From assembly GCA_013817245.1 (NCBI GenBank), contig JACDDA010000003.1, positions 169,039-233,038 on the forward strand: a stretch of DNA of 64,000 bases. The letters are read 5' to 3'. The position numbers and the translations under genes were made by a program. The stretch is from Gammaproteobacteria bacterium. GTDB lineage: Bacteria > Pseudomonadota > Gammaproteobacteria > HTCC5015. Positions 17,813 to 26,800 of this stretch are shown piece by piece; the stretch's first letter is position 1; each line of letters begins with the position of its first letter. The notes under the pieces are model-generated. The model did no database searches, was not told the DNA's origin, and worked only from the letters and a program-made list of their open reading frames with translations.

Positions 17813-19699
17813 TCAAACTTCCGCCATATTACCTTTGGCTTCTAACCAATCACGCCGGTCTGACGCACGTTTTTTGGCTAACATCATATCCATGATTTTA
17901 AAAGTGTCTTCACTTTCATCTAAGGTAAGTTGCACTAAACGACGGGTGCTGGGATTCATCGTGGTTTCGCGTAGTTGCTGCGGATTCATTTCGCCTAAGC
18001 CTTTAAAACGAGTGACTTGTACTTTGGCGGTTTTCTTTTCAGCGGTGATGCGATCTAACACGCCCGCACGCTCTGCATCATCCAACGCATAATAAACATC
18101 TTTACCAACGTCAATACGATACAGCGGCGGCATGGCGACATAAATATGGCCTGCGTTAATCAAAGGTTTGAAATGGCGCAAGAATAATGCGCATAACAAC
18201 GTGGCAATGTGAGCGCCATCTGAATCCGCATCGGCCAGTATGCAAACTTTGCCATAGCGTAATCCACTAATATCATTCGAGCCAGGATCAACACCAATCG
18301 CAACAGCAATGTCATGAACTTCTTGTGAAGCCAAAACTTGATCGGATTCTACTTCCCAAGTATTTAAAATTTTCCCACGCAAAGGCAAGATGGCTTGAAA
18401 TTCACGTTCGCGACCTTGTTTAGCAGAACCGCCAGCAGAATCACCTTCGACTAAAAACAATTCCGTGCGTTTTAAATCTTGCATCGTGCAATCGGTTAAT
18501 TTACCCGGCAAAGCGGGGCCTTGCGTAATTTTTTTGCGCTCAACTTTTTTCGCCGCTTTAAGGCGTTTTTGCGCCGAATCAATCGCGAGTTGCGCAAGTT
18601 TTTCGCCTATATCTTTATGCTGATTTAACCACAAGCTAAATGAGTCTTTCACTACACCCGAAACAAATGCAGCGGACTCCCGCGATGACAAACGTTCTTT
18701 CGTTTGTCCAGCAAATTGTGGTTCTTGCATTTTTAACGACAAAACATAACTAACACGATCCCACACATCTTCTGGTGCAAGTCGTACACCGCGCGGCAAC
18801 AAACTATGCAGCTCACAAAATTCACGCATGGCATCACTTAAACCCGTACGCAAACCATTCACATGAGTACCACCTTGTACTGTCGGCACTAAATTCACAT
18901 AACTTTCTTGAATTAAATCGCCACCTTCTGGCAGCCAAGTCACTGCCCAATCAACCATTTCTTGAGTGCCGCGCAAACTGCCTAAGAAAGGTTGCGCTGG
19001 TAACAAGGTCCAACCTTGCAATGCTTCTAATAAATAATCTTTCAAACCATCTTCATATTGCCATTCCGTTTTATCGCCCGTTTTTTCATCGAGAAATGTC
19101 ACGTGCAAACCAGGACACAACACGGCTTTGGCGCGCAATAGGTGCAACAACTTTGGAATAGAAAAATTTGCCGAGTCAAAATATTTTGGATTCGGCCAAA
19201 AACGCACAGTGGTGCCCGTAGTCCGAGGGGGTACGGTACCAATTTCTTTTAGATTAGTTTTCTTTTCACCATCGGCAAAACTCATATGATATTGCTTGCC
19301 ATTACGCCGCACCGTGACATCTAAGTGCTTCGATAAAGCATTCACTACCGATACGCCAACCCCATGCAGACCACCAGAGAAGGTGTAATTTTTATCTGAA
19401 AACTTACCACCGGCATGCAATTTCGTCAGGATGACTTCCACGCCTGACATTTTTAACTTGGGATGAATATCCACCGGCATGCCGCGACCATCGTCACTGA
19501 CTTCTACCGAGTTATCTTTATATAGTATGACGTCGATGCGCTTGGCATGACCCGAGACCGCTTCGTCAACGCTGTTATCCACGACTTCTTGGGCAAGGTG
19601 ATTGGGGCGAGTGGTATCGGTATACATTCCCGGGCGTTTCCGCACCGGATCTAGACCACTGAGTACTTCAATATCGGCTGCTTGATAATTCGAGCTCAT
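17813..19699 (-). CDS. parE: DNA topoisomerase IV subunit B
   Basis: A 628-residue ATPase subunit of topoisomerase IV. The GHKL ATP-binding site shows DNSVDEAVSGHA, DDGRGMPVDIHP and GGLHGVGVSVVNALS; the TOPRIM domain shows LVEGDSAGGSAKQGR and ADADSDGAHIATLL. The length and the absence of the long gyrase insertion identify ParE rather than GyrB. It begins with ATG after TAGGAC. Its start region faces the sRNA locus described at 19874-20287, so the parE promoter and the GacA-type box share the same upstream interval. Confidence 0.96.
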   Translation of the reverse strand: MSSNYQAADIEVLSGLDPVRKRPGMYTDTTRPNHLAQEVVDNSVDEAVSGHAKRIDVILYKDNSVEVSDDGRGMPVDIHPKLKMSGVEVILTKLHAGGKFSDKNYTFSGGLHGVGVSVVNALSKHLDVTVRRNGKQYHMSFADGEKKTNLKEIGTVPPRTTGTTVRFWPNPKYFDSANFSIPKLLHLLRAKAVLCPGLHVTFLDEKTGDKTEWQYEDGLKDYLLEALQGWTLLPAQPFLGSLRGTQEMVDWAVTWLPEGGDLIQESYVNLVPTVQGGTHVNGLRTGLSDAMREFCELHSLLPRGVRLAPEDVWDRVSYVLSLKMQEPQFAGQTKERLSSRESAAFVSGVVKDSFSLWLNQHKDIGEKLAQLAIDSAQKRLKAAKKVERKKITQGPALPGKLTDCTMQDLKRTELFLVEGDSAGGSAKQGREREFQAILPLRGKILNTWEVESDQVLASQEVHDIAVAIGVDPGSNDISGLRYGKVCILADADSDGAHIATLLCALFLRHFKPLINAGHIYVAMPPLYRIDVGKDVYYALDDAERAGVLDRITAEKKTAKVQVTRFKGLGEMNPQQLRETTMNPSTRRLVQLTLDESEDTFKIMDMMLAKKRASDRRDWLEAKGNMAEV

Positions 19700-19832
19700 G
19701 CTTGTCCTACACGACAGATTTAACGGTGCTAAGCCTACCCCCTATATGCTGTGCTTGGTAGAGGTATTTAGCGCGATATATTGTACCCAAAGCCGAAAGG
19801 AACGCCGAATGTCAGTTTTCGGAGAGGTCGAC

Positions 19833-19913
19833 ATGACGGCTAAATTCACATTAAATCCACGCAAAAGCGCGGCTGTAGGATTTATCCTACACATCAGACC
19901 GTCAAAAAACTGA
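19833..19913 (+). CDS. possible 26-residue peptide upstream of the sRNA
   Basis: A short frame MTAKFTLNPRKSAAVGFILH then six more residues, with an unusually strong GGAGAGG site five bases before its ATG. It contains the GacA-type palindrome within its coding sequence and ends before the sRNA promoter. It may be a chance frame; its conservation is unknown. I list it because the ribosome site is better than those of many real genes here. Confidence 0.2.
   Translation: MTAKFTLNPRKSAAVGFILHIRPSKN
19874..19891. promoter_or_regulatory. GacA/UvrY-type upstream activating palindrome
   Basis: The sequence is TGTAGG-N6-CCTACA, a perfect 18-bp palindrome (TGTAGGATTTATCCTACA has matching half sites). 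It fits the known upstream activating sequence of Gac/Rsm sRNA genes (TGTAAG-N6-CTTACA) except for one compensating change per half. It is centred about 89 bp before the predicted sRNA transcription start. Confidence 0.7.
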
Positions 19914-19935
19914 CTCCAGTAAACGCCTGTGGCCT

Positions 19936-19964
19936 TTGCGCTAGCTAAGAGCCTCCGCTAATCT
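19936..19964 (+). promoter_or_regulatory. candidate sigma-70 promoter of the sRNA
   Basis: TTGCGC (19936-19941) and TAATCT (19959-19964) are separated by 17 bp, a good -35/-10 arrangement. Transcription would start near 19971, just before the first GGA motif at 19977. Confidence 0.55.
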
Positions 19965-19970
19965 CCTTCA

Positions 19971-20287
19971 TAACACGGACGCATGGATGCGATTGTTACT
20001 GCGAATGGAGACCGATGTTCTCCCGCGAGGATAGGGAGCAGCGATGGATCGCTGAGTAAGGACGCTCACCATCGACTCTCTGCACAGCTCGTTAAGGACT
20101 AACGAGATTAATGGAACTAGCTTGGATTTCACAAAGAATCGTTTTTTGGACATGCCTTAGATTTGGCGACAAGGATTTCACGGCTAAGGACGCACCACCA
20201 AGACCAAGGAACGACACCAGGATCCACACCAGGATCCACCCGACGGAAACGACACTCGCCCTAGCTCACCCGCTGGGGCTTTTTTTT
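19971..20287 (+). ncRNA. CsrB/RsmZ-like CsrA-sequestering small RNA
   Basis: About 317 nt between parE and the glp-like operon hold no convincing protein gene but carry 17 GGA triplets on the plus strand between 19977 and 20247. Several sit in hairpin loops: CGCA-TGGA-TGCG (19980-19991), CTCCC-loop with GGA-GGGAG (20020-20038), CAGCGA-TGGA-TCGCTG (20039-20054), TGAG-TAAGGACG-CTCA (20053-20068) and CTCGTTA-AGGAC-TAACGAG (20088-20106). Repeated A(A)GGA in loops is the hallmark of RNAs that titrate CsrA/RsmA. Further single-stranded AAGGA and a tandem CACCAGGATCCA pair follow, then a terminator at 20263-20287. The upstream palindrome and promoter complete the picture of a Gac/Rsm-type gene. I could not assign it to one named family (CsrB, RsmY, RsmZ). 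The exact 5' end is inferred. Confidence 0.82.
20263..20287 (+). terminator. terminator of the sRNA
   Basis: AGCTC (20263-20267) can pair with GGGCT (20276-20280), or CCC with GGG inside it, followed by eight T residues ending at 20287. It may also limit antisense entry into the convergent glpD-like gene, whose stop is at 20333. Confidence 0.75.
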
Positions 20288-20332
20288 ATTAATAAAATGT
20301 GATTTCCTACAAACCTCACCCGAAAAACGGCG

Positions 20333-21568
20333 TTAATTCAAAGTTAACGTACGTGAATTCGCTTTAGCTAATTTACGCGGTAACGTTTGTCGAAGTTGTT
20401 TTAATATTTGTTCCGCAGTCGCTCGATACGCCGTTAACTTACCGCCATAAATAGCAAAATATCGCGGCTGTTGTACAGGTGCTTGCACAAATAATGTTTC
20501 TCGCGAACGTGCATTCAAATTATTGTGCGCAACGCTCTTCGTTTTAACTTCAATACTATCTTTAGGTAACACGCGCAAACCCGCAAACGTTTCTAAAATA
20601 TCACTGTGTTGCCGCAGATGGGTTTTACCAAAATATTGATTATAAATTTTTAATAAATAATCAATTTCAACCTCGGTAGCCGTTACATTCGCTGGCTCAC
20701 CATGAAAAATGGTTTCGGTGGTACCGACTAAAATGTTTCCTCGCCACGGCATAATAAATACCGGCCGACCATCAGGTGCTTCCACATAATAAATGCCTTG
20801 CTGTGCAGCTCCAGAGAAACTGGGTAATACAATATGCGCGCCTTGCACCCATTCAATATCATGTACAGGCACCGTCGGTTGCACTTTGCGCGCAACATGA
20901 TTCACCCAAGGCCCTGCTGCATTCACCACTACTTTTGCTTCAATCAGCACCATTAAAGCCTGCGCTTGATTGCGAATCGCAACATCAACATGTGCAGACT
21001 GTAATTGCAAACGCTCGCACACGGTTGAATATTTAATCACCGCTCCCAATCTTTGCGCAGACGCTAATACCGCCGCAGTTAATGCCGCATCATCCGTTTG
21101 CGCATCATAATATTGAAATACCGCGCGTAAATTTTGAGTATTTAAACCATCTAATTGCGACCACTCGTGTTGCGGAACGCGTTTGAAATTCGCAATACCA
21201 CTCCACCCTGCCAACACGCGATAAATCCATAAACCGATATACAGTAACCACGCAGGTCTCGTGCTGTGCGTATACACAGGCAAATAAAATGGAATCGCTT
21301 TAACTAAGGTGGGCGCATTGCGTAACAACAAACGACGTTCGCGCAAACATTCATAAACCAAACCCAATGCACCGCGCTCTAAATAACGCAAACCACCGTG
21401 GATTAATTTTGAAGAACGACTCGAAGTGCCTTGCGCAGGAGCAGCATATTGCTCCACTACCAACACAGAATAACCCGCCGCCGCAGCTGCTTGCGCCACA
21501 CCTGCGCCGTGAATTCCGGCACCGATTACAACAACATCAAATTGCGGCGCTTCATTCACGCTAACCAT
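20333..21568 (-). CDS. GlpD-like FAD-dependent glycerol-3-phosphate dehydrogenase, short form
   Basis: A 411-residue flavoprotein of the DAO fold. The FAD Rossmann motif VVVIGAGIHGAGVAQAA is near 12-28, followed by the GlpD signatures SSRSSKLIHGGLRYLERG and VVNAAGPWVNHVA, then IMPWRGNILVGTTET and GLRVLPKD. This fits membrane-associated glycerol-3-phosphate dehydrogenase, which feeds electrons to quinone. Typical GlpD has about 500 residues with a C-terminal domain that is missing here, although the protein ends after the conserved YGGKLTAYR. Its start overlaps the phosphodiesterase stop by 13 bp, so it is translationally coupled. A related substrate other than glycerol-3-phosphate is possible. 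Confidence 0.82.
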   Translation of the reverse strand: MVSVNEAPQFDVVVIGAGIHGAGVAQAAAAAGYSVLVVEQYAAPAQGTSSRSSKLIHGGLRYLERGALGLVYECLRERRLLLRNAPTLVKAIPFYLPVYTHSTRPAWLLYIGLWIYRVLAGWSGIANFKRVPQHEWSQLDGLNTQNLRAVFQYYDAQTDDAALTAAVLASAQRLGAVIKYSTVCERLQLQSAHVDVAIRNQAQALMVLIEAKVVVNAAGPWVNHVARKVQPTVPVHDIEWVQGAHIVLPSFSGAAQQGIYYVEAPDGRPVFIMPWRGNILVGTTETIFHGEPANVTATEVEIDYLLKIYNQYFGKTHLRQHSDILETFAGLRVLPKDSIEVKTKSVAHNNLNARSRETLFVQAPVQQPRYFAIYGGKLTAYRATAEQILKQLRQTLPRKLAKANSRTLTLN

Positions 21569-22296
21569 CCCCCAATATTATCGGTTTCACGATAAGCTAA
21601 TGCATACGACTCGCTGTGCTGCAAAGTTTCTTCGTCATTAATCACATACGCCATCCATTGCCACTTTCCTTGTAATAAATTTTCCGGCGGTGGTAGCTTA
21701 CGAATATTACAAATCGCAATATCCGGTTGCAATTCTTCTAGCGTAGCTAAAAATGCAGAATTATATTTTTCCATTACCCAGCCAATTGGCAAATCATATT
21801 GTTCACGTGCATAACGTAAAGCAACTTCGGCATAAGAAATTAACTGCCACTGATTTTTCACCGCCGCTAACGTTTCTACTATTTTATCAACGCAATACGC
21901 AACACTGTGCAAAGGTAAACTTTCCGGCTTTAATTCAATAAAAGCGTACGCTTGTGGATATTGTTTAAGCAAACCCACTACTTCCGATAAATGACTAATC
22001 AATATCGACTCGTAACGACGACCTAAACGACTCGGTTCGCCCACCGCAAAATGTTGTAAAGTTTCCCAACGTTGTTCATGAAGTTTCCCTTTGTGACCGG
22101 TGATACGTTTCATATCAACATCGTGAAATAAAACCGGCTCACCATCAGCGGTAAATTGCACATCGCACTCAAATGCCAGCGCACCTAACGCTAAAGCCGC
22201 GTCTATACCGATGCGTGTATTTTCCGGATATAAATAAGGATAGCCGCGATGCGCTACCCACTTCGCCGCAGTAGATTTAGGATTAATGTGCGTCAT
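21556..22296 (-). CDS. glycerophosphodiester phosphodiesterase, cytoplasmic UgpQ type
   Basis: A 246-residue GDPD-family enzyme that hydrolyses glycerophosphodiesters to glycerol-3-phosphate and an alcohol. The catalytic block is AHRGYPYLYPENTRIGIDAA (His13 and Arg14 near the N-terminus), then FECDVQFTADGEPVLFHDVD with metal-binding Glu/Asp and the second catalytic His. It has no signal peptide, so it acts on substrate already in the cytoplasm. Its ATG overlaps the stop of the upstream kinase (ATGA), and it overlaps the next gene, making a tight three-gene operon. Product would feed the GlpD-like enzyme. Confidence 0.92.
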   Translation of the reverse strand: MTHINPKSTAAKWVAHRGYPYLYPENTRIGIDAALALGALAFECDVQFTADGEPVLFHDVDMKRITGHKGKLHEQRWETLQHFAVGEPSRLGRRYESILISHLSEVVGLLKQYPQAYAFIELKPESLPLHSVAYCVDKIVETLAAVKNQWQLISYAEVALRYAREQYDLPIGWVMEKYNSAFLATLEELQPDIAICNIRKLPPPENLLQGKWQWMAYVINDEETLQHSESYALAYRETDNIGGWLA

Positions 22297-23717
22297 AAGA
22301 CAGGCTCACTAGCGGGTAAATGTTTTAATAAAACATGATAGCGACTACGTAACGCTATTCTTTGATTAGATTCAGTGCTCGGCATAAAAGCGGCGCTTAA
22401 AGTCAACGGTGCTAATGATGCTGCATTGATGCTATTGGCCAACAAACGCGCTGCCCCATACACCGTGGTTTCGCTTTGTTGCGCAAGCTTTACTGGCATA
22501 TCCGTGAGATTCGCTAAACATTGCGCAAAACCTGCAATATTAGATACGCCGCCACTTAAATAAATTTCTCGCAAACGAAGGTGATGAGCCATACGCTCAA
22601 TATTGTGCGCAATAAGAAATATGATACTTTCTATTACGCCAGCTATTTTTGCATCCGTCGATATCGTTTCAGCGTCTAACCACCGCGTTTCGTCACCTGC
22701 TTGCCACCATGGCGAACCCAAACCACTGACGGTATTAATAAATACGGGTGGCGCCTTAATTTTTTCAAAATTGGATGTGCAAGTTTTAAGTTCTGCATCA
22801 CTTAGGCCTAAATGCTGCGCGGCCCATTGCAATGCTGCTCCCGCACCATTAACCGTTGCTTCAATGGCAAATGATTGCTGGTTCGCGTCACTGCTTATTA
22901 AACTATTTAGCAAAGCCGCGTCATTCCATGTTGCTAATGGCGCGCGACAAAACATAAATGCGCCCGTGCCAATGTTGATGAACACGGCATCATCCGGAAC
23001 ATCAAGTGCATGCAGCGCGGCCGATTGATCGGCTATCACTAATTTCAGCGGGATATTACGCGCATGCAAATAACCATAGTCTGCTAATGTGGATTTCACG
23101 GGCGGCAATAATTCCATGGGAATTTGAGCCAATGCGCAAAGCGGTGCTTCCCAACCACGCTGCACTACATTCCATAATAATGTGCGCGCTGCAATACTTT
23201 CATCCACGCTGTATTGCCCCGTCAGCTGTTGCACAGCGAAACTCACTAAAGGCCCTAAGCCTAAACACTGCTGCTGCTTTAAAATTTCAGCTTCAGGCAC
23301 ATGCTGCAACAACCACCGTAATTTACCGATGCCATAATAAGGCGACCAACGTAAGCCAGTAATGCTTCGAACCCAATGCGGGTCAACGCTGACCGTTTGC
23401 ATCCATGCGTGAGCCCGCCGATCCGCCCAACTCAAGGCGGCATGTAATGGCTGACCGGATTGTTTATTCCAAATCATTACGGTTGAGCGTTGACACGCTA
23501 TACCCGCCGCTAATGCAACGCCCTGGCTAGGAAATGTCTGCAATGTCTGTTGCAAAATAGTTTGCAAAGTATGCGCATCATATTCGGCATACTCACCGTT
23601 AAACTCCGTTACCAAAGGATAACTCGCGAGCAACTGCATGCGGCCATCCAGATACACCGCAAAAACACGCAAGCTGGTAGAACCAATATCAACAATCCAG
23701 TAATAGTCTTTATCCAT
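22293..23717 (-). CDS. FGGY-family carbohydrate (glycerol-like) kinase
   Basis: I use the ATG at 23717, giving 474 residues starting MDKDYYWIVDIGSTSLRVF, which places the phosphate-1 motif DIGSTSLR at the N-terminus as the family requires; a longer frame upstream adds a region without family features. The ADP/acceptor motifs IADQSAALHAL, FINIGTGAF and LSGGVSNI are present. FGGY kinases phosphorylate glycerol, xylulose, gluconate and similar compounds. Here the downstream GDPD and GlpD-like genes argue for glycerol or a glycerol derivative, but the sequence is far from classical GlpK (the SDQSAALFGQ-type motif is changed), so specificity is open. Divergent from the helicase gene, 96 bp apart. 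Confidence 0.82.
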   Translation of the reverse strand: MDKDYYWIVDIGSTSLRVFAVYLDGRMQLLASYPLVTEFNGEYAEYDAHTLQTILQQTLQTFPSQGVALAAGIACQRSTVMIWNKQSGQPLHAALSWADRRAHAWMQTVSVDPHWVRSITGLRWSPYYGIGKLRWLLQHVPEAEILKQQQCLGLGPLVSFAVQQLTGQYSVDESIAARTLLWNVVQRGWEAPLCALAQIPMELLPPVKSTLADYGYLHARNIPLKLVIADQSAALHALDVPDDAVFINIGTGAFMFCRAPLATWNDAALLNSLISSDANQQSFAIEATVNGAGAALQWAAQHLGLSDAELKTCTSNFEKIKAPPVFINTVSGLGSPWWQAGDETRWLDAETISTDAKIAGVIESIIFLIAHNIERMAHHLRLREIYLSGGVSNIAGFAQCLANLTDMPVKLAQQSETTVYGAARLLANSINAASLAPLTLSAAFMPSTESNQRIALRSRYHVLLKHLPASEPVL

Positions 23718-23813
23718 AACTACTTTATAAACGATTCTACAAAAATATAAAACCGTGCTTTTTAAAGACCAGTTTTTCACGCATTCATTTAATTTTTTCG
23801 GTAAGCTCAACAC

Positions 23814-26800
23814 ATGCAAAATCAACCCCACCAACAAGACCAACCATCCGCCATTAACCCTCGCGTCAATGCCGCCGTTGCTGCTTCTGCCGGTACCGGT
23901 AAAACGTATTTACTAATTTCGCGCTTAGTGCGTTTATTACTCAACGACGCCGCTCCTGCCAGTATTTTAGCCGTTACTTTTACCCGCAAAGCGGCCGCAG
24001 AAATGCGCGAGCGTCTACTCTTAAGATTGCAACAACTGGCAACAGTGGATGAAAACGAATTAGAAAAACTATTACATGACATGGATTGTATTGTTACACC
24101 CGCATTAAAAGCCCAAGCACGGCATTTATACGAACGCGTACTATTATCTACTTACGCAATTCGCATCACTACCTTCCATGCTTTTTGCCAAGAATTACTG
24201 CGGCGTTTCCCATTAGAAGCCGATGTTCCACCCGGCTATGAGCTACGCGAAAACAATGGATTAATCATTGAGCAAGCATGGGATGCCTTGGCATTATTAA
24301 CCACCCGCGAACCGCGCAGCGAACTTGCACAAGCATTACACACTTTATTTATTACGCTCGGTAATTTAGACAAAACTCAAAATGCTTTACAAGATGGTTT
24401 TTTAAAACATCGCGCGGATTGGTGGGCTTATGTGGAACACCAAACTGAACCATTAGAATACGCCTATCAACAATTGCAAAAAATTTACGATTATCCGGAA
24501 AACCCTTTAGCAGTTTATCTAAACAGTGAACTCGATAAGGAATTGCGAGTAGTCGTGCAAGGCCTATTAAAAAACCCTACCGCTACCAATAACAAGTTAT
24601 TAGACTTGCTAGCAACATCTTTCACCACCGAACATCTTGAATACAAAATAAATTTATTGTGGTCAGTATTTTTTACCGGTGAAGGCAGGCCCAAAAAACT
24701 GTTTTACGCAGCCAAAATTCTCAAAGACTTAGGTGGCCAAGCGCCGCAGTATCACGCCGCTTTAGAATTTTGTGTGGCTCGCTTAGAGCGTGCCGCCGAC
24801 GCACACCAACAACAACGCAATCATCGTATTCAAAAAGCATGGTTATTAGCTGGCACCGCATTATTGGAACAATATCAACGCATTAAACAAGAGCAACGCT
24901 TATTGGATTTTGCCGACTTAGAATGGCGCACGTACCAATTACTTAATCATGGCGACAATCTGACCTGGGTACATTACAAGCTAGATCAACAAATTAATCA
25001 TTTATTAATTGATGAATTTCAGGACACTAACGCTACTCAATGGCATTTGTTAAAACCATTATTAGAAGAAATGGCCACACAACATAATAATCTTGACGAC
25101 ACAACGCGCGCGCGCAGCGTGTTTATTGTCGGCGACACTAAACAATCTATTTATAGTTTTCGGCGCGCCAATCCTGCTTTGCAAAATACCGCCACTGAAT
25201 GGTTGATTAAACATCTCAACGGCCAACGTTTTCCTTTAAATAAATCTTGGCGATCCGCGCCTTTAATTATTGAATGCGTCAATGCCATTTTTAAAAATAC
25301 ACTGTGGGCTACGCACTTATCCGATTTTGCTCATCATGAAACGCACAAAGAATTCTGGGGGCGCATCGAGTTATTACCCATATTGCGCCAACTGGAGACC
25401 GACAAAAGTGAAAAAAATGCAATCCCCGAAATTTTACGAGATCCATTGCGCGAATCACTAGAGGCGGATGATTTTTATTATTTTGAAGGTCAAACCATCG
25501 CCGAACGCATTAAAGAATTAATAAAATCCGGCTTAAGTTTTGATGGCAGCCGCACCCTGCAATACAAAGACATCATGTTATTGATTCGTAGCCGCGCACA
25601 TTTGAGTTCTTATGAACAAGCGTTAGAAGATGCGCACATTCCTTTTGTTAGCGAACAACGCGGCACTCTGCTCGAAAGTTTAGAAATACAAGACATGGTC
25701 GCTTTATTAAATCATTTAATTGCGCCTTACAATAATTTAGCTTTAGCGCAATTAATTAAATCGCCCTTATTTGGCGGCGACGATAATGATTTACAAATAT
25801 TAGCTTTGCGTACGGAAAGTACTTGGCAAGCGCGATTAAACGCTGCTGCGTTAGAACCAAACAGCCATCATGTTTTTAAATATGCCGCACAAAAACTAAC
25901 CGAATGGCATGACTTGTCAGGGTTATTGCCGGTACACGATTTATTAGATCGCATTTATGCCGAAGGTGATGTGATACAACGTTATCGACGCGCAACACCG
26001 CAAGCGTTACAACAACGCATCAGCAGTAATTTAAATAAATTTATTGAATTAGCGCTCAGCATGGATGCTGGTCGTTATCCCAGCCTGACACATTTTCTCG
26101 CCGAATTAAAACGTTTGCGCGAATCAGACGAAAAACTAGATGCGCCTCCCACCGACAACAGCCGTGACGGCGTGCAGCTCATGACAGTGCACAGCGCAAA
26201 AGGTTTAGAAGCGCCGCTGGTGATTTTAGCAGACAGTGCGCGCAGTTATCTCAACGGATCTAACAAAGACAGTTATCGCGTGTTAGTTGATTGGCCTACT
26301 GACGCCGCGCAACCTAATTTATTATTATTAAATTTACCAAGTGCATTGCAATGCAATGCCACGCTGCATTATTTAGACGCGCACCGAGAACAACAAACAC
26401 AAGAGGAAGCCAATATTTTTTATGTTGCAATAACGCGCGCGCAGCATATGTTAATCGTCAGCGGCAGCGAATCACACAACAGTAATTTTGGCGAAAGTTG
26501 GTACGCCGCGTTTGAACAGGCTTTTGAAAATCGTTGGTCGAATGAAGAAACGCTGCGTTATATTCAACAAGGAGAAGTTATCTATTTAACTCCGCAAGTT
26601 ACCCACAAACCCAGCAGCATCAACAAACAAGAAGAACCTGCGGCTATTTTTATACCTAACATAGAAACGCATATTAGCCCTTCCAAAAATAACGCTGATG
26701 ACAATGAATCTACTCACGATTCTGCAGCACACGCTGCACAACGTGAACGTGGCATTGCCTTACATGCTTTATTACAAGTTATGACCGAGCCTTATGCGCC

